Shown here: positions 8,017 through 15,409 of the stretch, one piece after another
Numbering within the stretch: position 1 is the stretch's first letter
Layout of the letters: each line of letters begins with the position of its first letter
Assembly (NCBI RefSeq): GCF_001650025.1
Contig: NZ_LVVY01000079.1
Coordinates: 1 to 37,500, forward strand
Length of the DNA: 37,500 nt
Reading direction: 5' to 3'
Source of the DNA: Devosia elaeis
GTDB taxonomy: Bacteria > Pseudomonadota > Alphaproteobacteria > Rhizobiales > Devosiaceae
Notes under the pieces: generated by a model
The model's database searches: none
Seen by the model: only the letters and a program-made list of their open reading frames with translations
Told to the model about the DNA's origin: nothing
Position numbers and translations under genes: made by a program

Positions 8017-10277
8017 CAGCCCATCCTCTGATTGGCATCACGCATGAGCGCCGGAAGCTGCTTGTTGTTCTGCTTGATCTGCTGCCCGGCGACCCGGCCA
8101 GAAATCTGCGACACCACTGGCACCAGATTTCCGTTGATCACTTCGAAAGAGCCGGTGACGGTGATTTCGCCGCCAGACGCGGCGGGCGCCGAGGGGATGC
8201 TAGGCAGCCTGAGGTCAACAGGAACGCGGCCGCCATTGGGCAGCGGAATAACCGCCTCCTGGCCGTGAACAATGCCGCGAGGCTCGCCACGCCGGCCGCC
8301 GGTGTTTGGTGTGCCGGAGGCAAAGCCCATGAGGCTGCCGAGAAAACCGAGCGGGTTGAACCCGCCGGTCTGCATACCGCCGCCGATCAGGTTCAGGCCC
8401 ATATTGAGCAGGTTGCGGGCCAAGTCCTTGAGTACCGAGTTGAATATCTCGCCGGCGCTCTTGCCCTCCAGGAAGCCGTCAATGATCGTGTCTAGTGCCT
8501 GGCGCCCGGCCTTGGCCATTTCGTCGGCGCTTTGCTTTATGAGGTTCTGCGCCTCGGCCAGCCTGGCAGCGTCGGCCGTGGCGGTAGCGTAGGCGTCGGC
8601 CAGGCTCTCGATCTGGGCGCGCTGTTCAGCGCCAAGGCTAATGCCGGCCCTGATGGCTGCGTTTTCCAGTTCCTGGATCGCCTTGAGGCGTTCCTTGGCA
8701 TAGCCGTAATCGTTTATCAGCGGATTGAGCGCAGCAGTGAGCGCCGTTTCCTGCTTGAGCATGTCAATACGGCGCTGGAACTGCTCGATGCTGTCGCCAT
8801 AGCGCTGCGCCGGAGATTGACCGCCCCGCCCGCCGGTTGGTCGAACTGGCGGCTTGATTGGTCCGCCGGGCGCGCCGTCATCCGAAAGGTCCGGCCCAAA
8901 GATGCGGTTCATTTGCCGCATGGTCGGCATATAGCCGATATCGGTCGTGATATTGGCCGCTGCGGTCCTGGCCTCCACTGCTGCATCTCGAAACGCAAAG
9001 AACGTCTCGATCATGCCGAGCACGCCATCCTTCAGGGCGGCGAAATCCGGATTGACCTTTGCCAGTTCCTCAACGGCCGCGGTCGCAAGTTCTACCGTTC
9101 CCCGCCCGCGCAGCATCTGCGCGAACAGGTCTTGGACAGCAGCATCCGCCTCGCCAAATCGGCCCCTTGTGTTGACGGCAAAATTTGCCAGGGCCTGTTC
9201 GGCGTCGGCCAAGGCAAGCTCGTACTCCTCCGCGGTGCGGATATTGCCGCCCATTGCCTCGTTGAGCTTAACAAAAACGTCGGCTGGGTCTTTCTCGGAA
9301 AGCGCATCCACGACATTCGAGATAAACTCGATTTCGCGCGCGCCTTCCTCGAGGAACTCCGCAAGACCGTCGCCCAAGAACTTGAAGAACCGGTCGAAGT
9401 CGTGGCTTTCCGGCGCCTCCTTGATGGCATCCGAGATGGAAATCAGCGCCTCGGCCAGTGCCGAGCTAGATCCGACTGCCTTGTCCGCTTCCCCGACGAA
9501 CTGCATGACCGCGTCACGCAGCAGCACGAAACCGTCGCTGACGGTGGCTGGCATGGAGTCGGCTTCGAGCCGCAGGGTTTCAAGCTGACTGGTGACGCCG
9601 AACATCACATCCGTGGTGATCCGGCCTTCCTCGCCCATCCGGCGAAGCTCATTGACCGAGACGCCCATGCTGTCGGCTAGCGCTTTGGATAGACGCCCGC
9701 CAGACTGGATGATCGTGTTGAGGTTGTCCCCGCGAAGCGAGCCGGACGCCATGGCCTTGGACCAGGCATCCATAACCGACTGGGCCCGCTGACCACGAAC
9801 AGCCGAAATCACGAGGCTGTTATTCAGGGTCTCGACCAGATCGAGTTGCTGCTGGGTGCTATAGCCCAGAGCCGAGAGCGCCTGCTGGTTCTGGAGGTAG
9901 CCTTCGGCGGTCTGCTCCAGGCTGGAATAAGTCCGGCGTGCCATCTCGGACAACCGGGACATGACCGCGGTGCCGCGCTCCATGCTGCCTGCCGCAAGCT
10001 GGACGCGGGAATTGAGGTCGGTCCAGGCCGAAGTCATGGAGATGATGGAGGTGGTGGTGAGCGCAACGCCCATCACACCGAAGGCCCGCCCGATCGTTCC
10101 AAAGGAGCCGACTATGCGGCTTTCCATGCGGGAGGCCGTGGCGCTCAACCCGTCAAAGCGCCGCTGCATATCGCGCACGCGCTTCTCGGTTTCCCCATTG
10201 GCCTTCATCAAGGCGCGCTCATACTTCGTCGTGCTCGCCTCTAGCGAGACGATCAAACGTTCGATATCGGTAGCCAT
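8016..10277 (-). CDS. Tape measure protein
   Basis: 753 residues. The N-terminal 250 residues match the tape_meas_nterm pattern: ERLIVSLEASTTKYERALMK, then a hydrophobic helix (VMGVALTTTSIISM), SRVQLAAGSMERGTAVMSRL, TAEGYLQNQQALSALGYS, GGRLSKALADSMGVS and EEGRITTDVMFGVTSQLE. The middle is a long helical region, and the C-terminal part has glycine-rich segments and a hydrophobic stretch near residues 630-660. It sets tail length; at about 0.15 nm per residue 753 residues would give a tail of roughly 110 nm (inference). It follows the tail chaperone genes in the usual order, with one plus-strand gene inserted between. Confidence 0.92.
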   Translation of the reverse strand: MATDIERLIVSLEASTTKYERALMKANGETEKRVRDMQRRFDGLSATASRMESRIVGSFGTIGRAFGVMGVALTTTSIISMTSAWTDLNSRVQLAAGSMERGTAVMSRLSEMARRTYSSLEQTAEGYLQNQQALSALGYSTQQQLDLVETLNNSLVISAVRGQRAQSVMDAWSKAMASGSLRGDNLNTIIQSGGRLSKALADSMGVSVNELRRMGEEGRITTDVMFGVTSQLETLRLEADSMPATVSDGFVLLRDAVMQFVGEADKAVGSSSALAEALISISDAIKEAPESHDFDRFFKFLGDGLAEFLEEGAREIEFISNVVDALSEKDPADVFVKLNEAMGGNIRTAEEYELALADAEQALANFAVNTRGRFGEADAAVQDLFAQMLRGRGTVELATAAVEELAKVNPDFAALKDGVLGMIETFFAFRDAAVEARTAAANITTDIGYMPTMRQMNRIFGPDLSDDGAPGGPIKPPVRPTGGRGGQSPAQRYGDSIEQFQRRIDMLKQETALTAALNPLINDYGYAKERLKAIQELENAAIRAGISLGAEQRAQIESLADAYATATADAARLAEAQNLIKQSADEMAKAGRQALDTIIDGFLEGKSAGEIFNSVLKDLARNLLNMGLNLIGGGMQTGGFNPLGFLGSLMGFASGTPNTGGRRGEPRGIVHGQEAVIPLPNGGRVPVDLRLPSIPSAPAASGGEITVTGSFEVINGNLVPVVSQISGRVAGQQIKQNNKQLPALMRDANQRMG

Positions 10278-10300
10278 GGGAACCTATGGGGAGGGGAATT

Positions 10301-10570
10301 ATGGGAGTAGCAAAGCAGCGGCGTTACTGCCCCGAAGACGACCGGATGGTGTTGGCGGAAAAGCAGACACCCAATCACCTGTTGCACTTGCTGCTATCAG
10401 TGCTGACGCTCGGCGTCTGGCTCGTGGTCTGGATTATCCTGATCATCGGGGCAGACCTCGGCGCCTATCGGTGCCCGCACTGCGGTGCCCGAACCCGGTC
10501 CAGCCCGCCTTGGGGCTGGAAGCCACGGCGTCGGCGCCGGGACGAATACGAAGAAGAAGACGAAGATTAG
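10301..10570 (+). CDS. Small zinc-ribbon/transmembrane protein on the opposite strand
   Basis: Counted from ATG at 10301 (89 residues), which has GGGGAGGGG 5 bases upstream; the ATG at 10286 lies before that ribosome site and is unlikely. The protein has an N-terminal YCPEDDR, a strongly hydrophobic segment (about residues 24-48, LLHLLLSVLTLGVWLVVWII), then YRCPHCGART and a charged tail rich in R then E/D. CPxD plus CPHC flanking one membrane helix looks like a small membrane-anchored zinc ribbon. It is real rather than a shadow: good ribosome site, coherent composition, and it fills the gap between the tape measure start and the chaperone stop (4-bp convergent overlap). Opposite orientation inside a morphogenesis operon suggests a moron-type gene. 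Function unknown. Confidence 0.65.
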   Translation: MGVAKQRRYCPEDDRMVLAEKQTPNHLLHLLLSVLTLGVWLVVWIILIIGADLGAYRCPHCGARTRSSPPWGWKPRRRRRDEYEEEDED

Positions 10571-10899
10571 GAGCCAGGCAGAAAACTGACCCTACCCTGC
10601 GCCTCAAACCCCATCCCGGTCCACAGATAGGTCTGTGTGCTTACCGCACCGGTCGGCATGTCGAGCGCTTCAATGTCGGCCCAAAGCTCATCTTTCTGCG
10701 CCTCGGTTAGCTTACCAGGCTGTGCTGGGCTGTTGGCGCGAACATATCCGTGCCAGGCCGACCAGAATTCCCACATGCTGGTTGATTTGACCTGCTCCGC
10801 GGTCCAGCCCATTGCGGCGCCGGCTGCGTAGATGCGCGACATACGGAACTTGCCATTCGGCAGATCGTCTAATCGCTCTCCGCTTCCGGCGCCGGAGCT
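10567..10899 (-). CDS. Tail assembly chaperone, frameshift-expressed T part
   Basis: This frame is open from about 10938 to the TAA at 10567 and lies -1 relative to the upstream chaperone frame. Without frameshifting the first ATG is at 10842 (91 residues, MSRIYAAGAAMGWTAEQVKS), with no good ribosome site. The frame upstream of that ATG stays open and reads sensibly (ERLDDLPNGKFRMSRIYAAG), arguing that translation enters from the G frame. The conserved-looking part is FWSAWHGYVRAN and EAQKDELWADIEAL. Known biology: siphoviruses make a G product and a longer G-T product by -1 slippage to chaperone tape measure and tail tube assembly. Coordinates given begin at the proposed slip; the fusion would be about 220 residues from 11228 to 10567. 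Confidence 0.7.
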   Translation of the reverse strand, partial: SSGAGSGERLDDLPNGKFRMSRIYAAGAAMGWTAEQVKSTSMWEFWSAWHGYVRANSPAQPGKLTEAQKDELWADIEALDMPTGAVSTQTYLWTGMGFEAQGRVSFLPGS

Positions 10900-11228
10900 T
10901 CCCCCGGCTGGTCTTGCGGCGCCCCCATGATCGAGGTTTCAAGGATGCCGCGCGCGAGGCTAACATTTTCAGCCGGCGGCCGGCCCTCGACGTAGGTCTT
11001 GACCAGCTTCAGAGCCTTGGAGGGCTCGGTGCCCCCGCCAATCAACCCAAGCCGGATGGTGCTGGCGATGTCCTCGACGCGCCACTGGTTGGACGCCAAG
11101 CGGGCCAGGATCACAAACGGGCCGGCGTCGCAGGCATCCTGCAACTCGGAAAGCTCGCCCCATCGCAGGGCGAACTCATAGGTGCCATCCGCCCATTCAA
11201 GCGGCGGTGTCTTGGCCGATCCGGACAT
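10869..11228 (-). CDS. Tail assembly chaperone, G part (GTA-gp10/Phage_TAC_11 type)
   Basis: 119 residues. GTYEFALRWGELSELQDACD at the N-terminus, RVEDIASTIRLGLIGGG and ALKLVKTYVEGRPPAENVSL match the GTA-gp10-like tail chaperone family. The C-terminal 12 residues (EAPAPEAESD end) are low-complexity and lie after the proposed slip site, as expected if the biologically important product shifts frame first. Start ATG directly abuts/overlaps the tail tube gene stop at 11228. It probably binds the tape measure during tail assembly. Confidence 0.8.
   Translation of the reverse strand: MSGSAKTPPLEWADGTYEFALRWGELSELQDACDAGPFVILARLASNQWRVEDIASTIRLGLIGGGTEPSKALKLVKTYVEGRPPAENVSLARGILETSIMGAPQDQPGEAPAPEAESD
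10899..10905 (-). promoter_or_regulatory. Candidate -1 ribosomal slip site G GGG GAA
   Basis: On the minus strand 10905-10899 reads GGGGGAA, phased G GGG GAA in the chaperone G frame. The P-site codon can re-pair perfectly as GGG, and the A-site Glu tRNA could re-pair on GGA with one G-U pair. It lies ten codons before the G stop and inside the open -1 frame. A second run of five G (10926-10922, in ATG GGG GCG) is an alternative. It is not a textbook X XXY YYZ heptamer. Confidence 0.5.
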
Positions 11229-11677
11229 TACTCGACCGTCCGGACCATTTCGCCGTCAGACTGGAGGCTTACGCTTGACGTCACGCGCCGACCGTTCGGG
11301 GCCTCGGCCGAGAAGGTCTCAACGTGCAGATTGCCGGTCCAGACAATGGTTTTAGCGGGAAACTCGATCTCGATCTTGGCGGGAACGCTATCGATGCTCT
11401 CCCAGGCGTCAAGCCAGGTCTCGACGGATTCGGAGGCAAGAACGCCTTCGCCGGAGACCGACATGCTGAGCGAAACGGCATCGCGCCCGATCCAGTCCAC
11501 CTTATCGGGATCAAGGCAGTCCGGAACCTGGGTTTCCTCCAGCCCCTTGGTCAGGGTCAGGGACTTGGAGGTAAAGCCGCAAGGGGCGCCATACGTGATC
11601 GGGTCTTCGGGGGTGGCTCCGGGCGTGCCGAGCAAAATGCGGACCTTGCCGCCCTTGGTAGTGGTTGCGGGTGCCAT
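11228..11677 (-). CDS. Major tail tube protein
   Basis: 149 residues. The N-terminus (TTTKGGKVRILLGTPGATPE), a central SVSGEGVLASESVETWLDAW block and the C-terminal beta-rich half (TIVWTGNLHVETFSAEAPNG, VSLQSDGEM) match the TP901-1-type major tail protein family of siphoviruses and gene transfer agents. It lies between the tail terminator gene and the tail chaperones, the usual order. A terminator-like hairpin sits just upstream (11693-11716), so a separate or read-through transcript may feed it. Likely the most abundant tail component. Confidence 0.85.
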   Translation of the reverse strand: MAPATTTKGGKVRILLGTPGATPEDPITYGAPCGFTSKSLTLTKGLEETQVPDCLDPDKVDWIGRDAVSLSMSVSGEGVLASESVETWLDAWESIDSVPAKIEIEFPAKTIVWTGNLHVETFSAEAPNGRRVTSSVSLQSDGEMVRTVE

Positions 11678-11692
11678 GCGGGCTCCTAATAC

Positions 11693-11716
11693 AAAAAAGC
11701 CCGCTCATGGCGGGCT
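11693..11716 (-). terminator. Rho-independent terminator before the tail tube gene
   Basis: Minus strand AGCCCGC, loop CATGA, GCGGGCT, followed by a T-rich run ending at 11693. Seven-bp stem. It separates the head-completion genes from the tail tube gene, and could partly terminate or protect the 3' end of the upstream message. Confidence 0.75.
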
Positions 11717-11744
11717 GTGTGGCATGTTGGGGTTGGGGGATCGG

Positions 11745-12182
11745 TTAGACGCCGGGCGTCTCGACTGTGGCGCGAAACTGGATCGCGAAATGATGCAGTG
11801 CAGGGTTGGGGTCCGGCACGTGTCGCGTCAGGACGTGTTCCAGCGACACCAGCGCATTGGTGGTCAGCGACAATTCGGCATTGTGTAGCGCTCGCTTCAC
11901 CAAGTTGGCAATCTTGCGCGCCTGAATGGTGTCGTAAGCTTCGCCGGAGCCGCTCGACCACACATCAAATTGGATGGTGATGTCCTCACCCTGGACGCAA
12001 TCGTAATCGTCCGGCGTGGAGATGGTTGGTCCGTTGGAAATAAACGGGAATTGAGTATTCCAAGTCCCGGTGCTACTCGCCGGAATTCGGTCGTAAATGC
12101 GCTGCCCGACATAAGCGACTATCGCAGGAGTGGCGCGCAGTCGGGCGACTGCCGCCATCATTAGCTCAAGGGTCGGGTCCAT
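11745..12182 (-). CDS. Tail terminator/completion protein (DUF3168 type)
   Basis: 145 residues. It starts MDPTLELMMAAVARLRATPA and carries the DUF3168 hallmark spread: IYDRIPA near residue 29, QFPFISNGPTISTPDDYDCV, then ITIQFDVWSSGSGEAYDTIQ followed by an ARKIANLVKRALHN helix, and a final beta segment HHFAIQFRATVE. Such proteins cap the tail tube and join it to the head connector. It follows the HK97-gp10-type gene with no gap and precedes the tail tube gene. Confidence 0.85.
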   Translation of the reverse strand: MDPTLELMMAAVARLRATPAIVAYVGQRIYDRIPASSTGTWNTQFPFISNGPTISTPDDYDCVQGEDITIQFDVWSSGSGEAYDTIQARKIANLVKRALHNAELSLTTNALVSLEHVLTRHVPDPNPALHHFAIQFRATVETPGV

Positions 12183-12593
12183 TTAGCCTCCCGAGGCGAC
12201 TTGCTTGGCGGCTTTGGTGGTGGCTCGCGAAACGCGGCCCCTGATGCGCTTCCGAATGGCACGGTAGGCGGGAAAGAAGAAGGGAGTGGGCTTCATCTTG
12301 GATGTGCCGAACTCCTGCGCCAGCGCGTAGTCATATTCGTATGCACCACCATCAACGGACGTGGTTGTTTCCGGCCCGCCAGCCACGACATTGATGGACA
12401 GTTCGTGCCGTCCATCCTCTTTCTGGATGCTGTTTTGCAGCGTTCCATCTTCGCGCGGCGCCAAGGATTTGGCCATATCGACCATTTCATCAGCGCTCTG
12501 GTTGAGAGCTTTCCGAATGTCGGTCTTGGCCTGCTCAGGCATGCGCCGGAGCTTTTTCTGGAGACGGTCCAGGCCTTGCACCTTGCGCGCCAT
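12183..12593 (-). CDS. HK97 gp10-like head-tail/tail completion protein
   Basis: 136 residues from ATG 12593, whose A is the last base of the preceding TAA stop (TAATG). The longer reading frame from 12632 overlaps the previous gene by 40 bases and begins with unlikely residues (GLPGRAGAAG). Blocks VQGLDRLQKKLRRMPEQAKT, MVDMAKSLAPREDGTLQNSI, YALAQEFGTSKMKPTPFFFP and a basic C-terminus match the HK97-gp10 family, which acts at the head-tail joint. The EFGT...PFF..A signature is very clear. Confidence 0.85.
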   Translation of the reverse strand: MARKVQGLDRLQKKLRRMPEQAKTDIRKALNQSADEMVDMAKSLAPREDGTLQNSIQKEDGRHELSINVVAGGPETTTSVDGGAYEYDYALAQEFGTSKMKPTPFFFPAYRAIRKRIRGRVSRATTKAAKQVASGG

Positions 12594-12991
12594 TACTCCA
12601 GCCGCCCCTGCTCTACCAGGAAGTCCAGCCATGCCCGCTTTTGGTCAGGATCAGTGGGGGGCGCCTTGATGGCGAACACGCGTGCGCCATTGGCAGGCGG
12701 GTCCGGCGGCTGGGTAGGCTGCGGCGCTCGCGCATCCACAATGCGCCAAGTCTCATCGACCTGCCGGCTGGCGGCCGATTGTCGGACCCGCACGATGTAG
12801 GGCTGGATGCCTTGCAAGCGGTTGGCGATAACGGTCTCGCTGCCCCTGAGTGCAATAAACTCGGCCGCGCAGGTAAAGACCGTGGCGAATTCCCCCTCGC
12901 GCGGCGGGCCGCCCCAAGGATCGGGCTCGACCTGCCTCTGCTGGAAATGGACGCGGCCGCGCAGCAAGCCGGAGGTGGGGGTTTTAGCCAT
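12593..12991 (-). CDS. Head closure / head-tail joining protein
   Basis: 132 residues. The central blocks ATVFTCAAEFIALRGSETVI and ANRLQGIQPYIVRVRQSAAS followed by RQVDETWRIVDAR match the Phage_H_T_join (SPP1 gp16-like) family: small beta barrels that bind under the connector and close the filled head. It starts inside the end of the small upstream gene (8-bp overlap) and runs into the gp10-like gene by a TAATG overlap. Confidence 0.85.
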   Translation of the reverse strand: MAKTPTSGLLRGRVHFQQRQVEPDPWGGPPREGEFATVFTCAAEFIALRGSETVIANRLQGIQPYIVRVRQSAASRQVDETWRIVDARAPQPTQPPDPPANGARVFAIKAPPTDPDQKRAWLDFLVEQGRLE

Positions 12992-13202
12992 TGTTCGGTT
13001 CCAGCGTTACGAACCGTAGCGGCACCTCGATGCGCACCACAGGGTCGCCGTCCGGCTCAACAATCCGCCAGCCGTCCGGTGATACGCGCTCCTTTGTTGG
13101 GCGGACGATTTCGACGTTGGTGACATAAGCCGCCGGAACTCCGTCAACCAGCACCGACAATCTCCGGCGCGACTGTTTCACCACTACATTTTTCTCAAGC
13201 AT
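12984..13202 (-). CDS. Small conserved-looking head-region protein, unknown
   Basis: 72 residues if started at ATG 13202 (MLEKNVVVKQSRRRLSVLVD); the longer frame from 13259 overlaps the upstream small gene and starts with low-quality sequence. A purine-rich GGAGGTGGGGGTGG stretch precedes the start. Mostly beta-rich: SVLVDGVPAAYVTNVEIVRP, VVRIEVPLRFVTLEP. It overlaps the genes on both sides by 8 bp. No family recognised; position suggests an accessory head protein. Confidence 0.6.
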   Translation of the reverse strand: MLEKNVVVKQSRRRLSVLVDGVPAAYVTNVEIVRPTKERVSPDGWRIVEPDGDPVVRIEVPLRFVTLEPNNG

Positions 13203-13374
13203 TGCCACCCCCACCTCCGCTGCCCCGCTTCCCCTCACGCTCCGCCTTGCCGGCCGCAATCGCTGCCTCGGCGCACCGGGTCGTCACAAGCAAGTGCATC
13301 CCGGCCTTATAGGCGATCGTAACGCCTTGCCTGGGCCGCCAGTCAAAATCGGCCTTGAAGCGGACCCAGGGCAT
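13195..13374 (-). CDS. 59-residue conserved phage head-region protein
   Basis: A short gene that is easily missed. ATG 13374 shares its A with the TAA stop of the preceding gene (TAATG), and its TGA stop (13197-13195) overlaps the next start. It begins MPWVRFKADFDWRPRQGVTI, then AYKAGMHLLVTTRCAEAAIA, and ends in a glycine run. RFxADFDWxPxxxVTIAYKAG followed by V-T-x-x-C/A-A-x-A-AIAAGKA is a pattern I recognise from small proteins between connector and head-closure genes of other siphoviruses; the function is unknown. Confidence 0.75.
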   Translation of the reverse strand: MPWVRFKADFDWRPRQGVTIAYKAGMHLLVTTRCAEAAIAAGKAEREGKRGSGGGGGNA

Positions 13375-13631
13375 TAGTTTTCAACCGTTGCCCATTGGCC
13401 GGTCAGATGCGTCACGCGGCGAACCTGATAGGGCGGAATGAACCCAACGGGGCAGCCCACGAAGGGGATGGGCGTGTCGCTTTCCGGCGGCACGATAGTC
13501 ACGTCGCCCTCCGAAATGCACACAATCGCCTTTGCCACGCTCGCCAGGTCGGACGAGCTTGCGGAAATGATCTGGCCGCTCCTGCCAAAGGTCCAAGTCG
13601 GCTTGGCCGCACTCTTATAGGGGTCTGCCAT
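13374..13631 (-). CDS. Small head-region protein, unknown
   Basis: 85 residues from ATG 13631 (MADPYKSAAKPTWTFGRSGQ), which has GGAGG six bases upstream. Longer starts (13637, 13712) overlap the connector gene more and look worse. Further visible blocks: DLASVAKAIVCISEGDVTIV and FVGCPVGFIPPYQVRRVTHL. The C-terminal GFIPP-VRRV-THLTGQWATVE segment is strand-rich and could be a small barrel, as in spike-base or decoration proteins. I do not recognise the family firmly. It is embedded in a continuous string of overlapping head genes. Confidence 0.6.
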   Translation of the reverse strand: MADPYKSAAKPTWTFGRSGQIISASSSDLASVAKAIVCISEGDVTIVPPESDTPIPFVGCPVGFIPPYQVRRVTHLTGQWATVEN

Positions 13632-13959
13632 GCTCATCCTCCATCTGCCGCCAGACCCGGTAAGGCGCCAACAAACGGCGCACGGTAGGTGACAGCATCG
13701 CTTCGCCGTCACTCTCGTGAGGCGTGCGGTTATCGAATAGGTCGTTTGTGACCAGCAAAATCGCGGCCGTGATGGGAGGGGTGACGATCATCGCGGTGGG
13801 GTTGTCTTCCGGCACCGGCCCGGTCGGCAGAATTGCGCGATCCAGATACTCGGTGATGATCGTTTCAGCCGCGGCTAGATAGGCTTCGATCTCCACATCC
13901 TCATCGTCCCAATCAACGCGCAGGTGCTTTTTGACAAGGTCCAGGTCAACTAGGGCCAT
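13615..13959 (-). CDS. Head-tail connector protein (gp6-like)
   Basis: 114 residues. LVDLDLVKKHLRVDWDDEDV, then EIEAYLAAAETIITEYLDRA, and at the end VRRLLAPYRVWR are the three signature helices of the HK97 gp6-like adaptor family, which forms the ring under the portal. It follows the Ig-like head protein gene and overlaps the next small gene by 17 bp. Confidence 0.88.
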   Translation of the reverse strand: MALVDLDLVKKHLRVDWDDEDVEIEAYLAAAETIITEYLDRAILPTGPVPEDNPTAMIVTPPITAAILLVTNDLFDNRTPHESDGEAMLSPTVRRLLAPYRVWRQMEDEHGRPL

Positions 13960-13967
13960 ATCGCCTC

Positions 13968-14312
13968 CTAAGCGGCGGCGATCACCGCATCCGTGGGTTC
14001 AGAGACCGCCGATTTGGTGCGCCCGTTGGCTGTCGCAGTCACTCTCAAAGCAATCACCTTGCCGACATCGTCCGCTACAGGCACGTAGGTAGTGCCAGTC
14101 TCGCCTTCGATGGCCACACCATCAGCGAGCCACTGCCGAGCAAAAGTCGGGCTTTCCGTCCATGTGCCGTCGCTGCCGGTCAGCGTTTCGCCGACCTGCG
14201 CAGTGCCGGTGATTTCCGGAGGTGCGCTGTTCTGCGGGGTTCCTGCTGGGTCAACAATTCCTGCGCCGATATAGCTGGCGACCCGGCGCTTGCGCTGCCT
14301 AGTCGTCAGCAT
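13968..14312 (-). CDS. Ig-like domain head decoration protein
   Basis: 114 residues. After a basic N-terminus the protein is a single Ig-like repeat of the bacterial surface type: APPEITGTAQVGETLTGSDG, WTESPTFARQWLADGVAIEG, TTYVPVADDVGKVIALRVTA. Such domains are common on the outside of siphovirus heads and tails and may bind carbohydrate weakly. It overlaps the preceding gene by 14 bp and precedes the connector gene, consistent with a head accessory protein. Confidence 0.75.
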   Translation of the reverse strand: MLTTRQRKRRVASYIGAGIVDPAGTPQNSAPPEITGTAQVGETLTGSDGTWTESPTFARQWLADGVAIEGETGTTYVPVADDVGKVIALRVTATANGRTKSAVSEPTDAVIAAA

Positions 14313-14538
14313 TGGCCTTCGCCTTTCTCGGCTTGCGCTCGCCGGTGATCACTGGTGTTTCCGCATGGGTCTCGGGCTCATCGACCTTTTCGACCTTGCC
14401 GACGATCTCAACATAGCCCAGCGATTCAAGCTGGCGCGCTTCGCCGGCCTCGACGTCAAACGGGTCGCTGCGCTTGGTTTTCAGTTCCTTGCCATGCGAA
14501 AACGTGCGCTTGGCCTTCACGGTTAGAAAGTCGGTCAT
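14299..14538 (-). CDS. Small head-region protein, unknown
   Basis: 79 residues from ATG 14538 (MTDFLTVKAKRTFSHGKELK), with GAGGA at a good distance. The longer start at 14565 lies inside the terminator hairpin and is rejected. TVKAKRTFSHGKELKTKRSD, then PFDVEAGEARQLESLGYVEI looks like a small two-stranded domain of the type found C-terminal in many phage head-region proteins; the tail is charged (KPRKAKANADD). It lies just downstream of the homing HNH gene and its terminator. Confidence 0.65.
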   Translation of the reverse strand: MTDFLTVKAKRTFSHGKELKTKRSDPFDVEAGEARQLESLGYVEIVGKVEKVDEPETHAETPVITGERKPRKAKANADD

Positions 14539-14550
14539 GAAATCCTCATG

Positions 14551-14571
14551 AAAAAGGCCGCCCACGCGGCC
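14551..14571 (-). terminator. Rho-independent terminator after the HNH gene
   Basis: Minus strand GGCCGC, loop GTGG, GCGGCC, then T5 (14555-14551). The HNH stop codon directly precedes it, and the next gene's ribosome site (GAGGA) follows at once. A terminator here would separate the homing gene or capsid message from downstream head genes. Confidence 0.75.
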
Positions 14572-15288
14572 CTATAGTAAGTGTGTCCGTTTCGCTTGCT
14601 TCCGCACATTGTCGCGCGCCCACAGCGGACGGAGGTTGGTCAGCGCCCAACACGCCCGAAAGTCGGGGTCATCCGTCGATGTGTAGTTGAAGCTGGACTG
14701 CGGGACGATATGGTCGATATGCCACTCTGACTTGTTGTCCCAAGTCATGCCGGGGAGGAATTGGCGCTCCAGATGAGCCCTCAACTCGCTCACGCCATAG
14801 CCTACCAATTCCGTCCAGCTTTTGCCGCCCTTTCCACCATTCGCACTCAAACTGCGACTGATCAGGGTGCTCATTCTTCGGGAAATAGCTACTTGGGGAC
14901 GCGACGCCTGCTCTCGATACCACTCATTGAAACGTTCACGCCTGTCTTCGTTCGACGTACGGGTCGCTGAGTAGAATCTTGCTGATTTAAGTGCGACTTC
15001 AGGTCCGCACTTTTTGCAATATTTGGCTCGGCTTTTTGATGTTGCAGTGAAATTGTCACCGCAAACCTGACATGCGAATGTCTGGCCTTTAACCTTCGGA
15101 ATACCGGCCTTTCGCCGCTGAACTTCAGCAGCTTGACGCCAAGCTTCCTTTTTACGCTCCGCTTTGCACGAGTCGCAAAACTGCATATGGCGCGTTCGTC
15201 CAAAGACGGCGGACCCGCAATCGGGACAGGATTTTTCAATGAGAACTTGCTCGCCAGCCGAAGGCTGACTACCTACATCACCAAGCAT
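14572..15288 (-). CDS. Free-standing HNH homing endonuclease with zinc ribbons
   Basis: 238 residues. Two N-terminal zinc-ribbon pairs (CPDCGSAVFG...FCDSC near 20-42 and FACQVCGDNF...YCKKCG near 71-94), then a C-terminal HNH core: WHIDHIVPQSSF (about 188-199), FRACWALTNLRPLWARDNVR (about 209-228). It sits between the capsid gene and the next head gene, a common landing place for phage homing genes. Codon and base use look less GC-rich than neighbours, in line with recent arrival. It probably cuts the homologous site in phages lacking it. Confidence 0.85.
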   Translation of the reverse strand: MLGDVGSQPSAGEQVLIEKSCPDCGSAVFGRTRHMQFCDSCKAERKKEAWRQAAEVQRRKAGIPKVKGQTFACQVCGDNFTATSKSRAKYCKKCGPEVALKSARFYSATRTSNEDRRERFNEWYREQASRPQVAISRRMSTLISRSLSANGGKGGKSWTELVGYGVSELRAHLERQFLPGMTWDNKSEWHIDHIVPQSSFNYTSTDDPDFRACWALTNLRPLWARDNVRKQAKRTHLL

Positions 15289-15317
15289 CAGAGAACCTCA
15301 CACGTTCTTTGGTGTCA

Positions 15318-15351
15318 GACTCCCGGTCGGATTGCCGTCCTTCCGGGAGTC
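15318..15351. other. Intergenic hairpin after the capsid gene
   Basis: Perfect 9-bp inverted repeat GACTCCCGG (15318-15326) / CCGGGAGTC (15343-15351), with a smaller CGG-ATTG-CCG stem inside the loop. No T-run follows on either strand, so it is not a standard terminator. It may protect the 3' end of the abundant capsid message or mark the homing-gene insertion boundary. Confidence 0.6.
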
Positions 15352-15409
15352 GCCTCAATAGATGTAGGTGAACGCTCTATTCCGTCAAGCTCTCACCGTT
15401 AATACCGAC

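Noticed and set aside
8532..9680. 382-residue plus-strand frame
   Set aside because: Complement of the tape measure gene, with no domain and no ribosome site.
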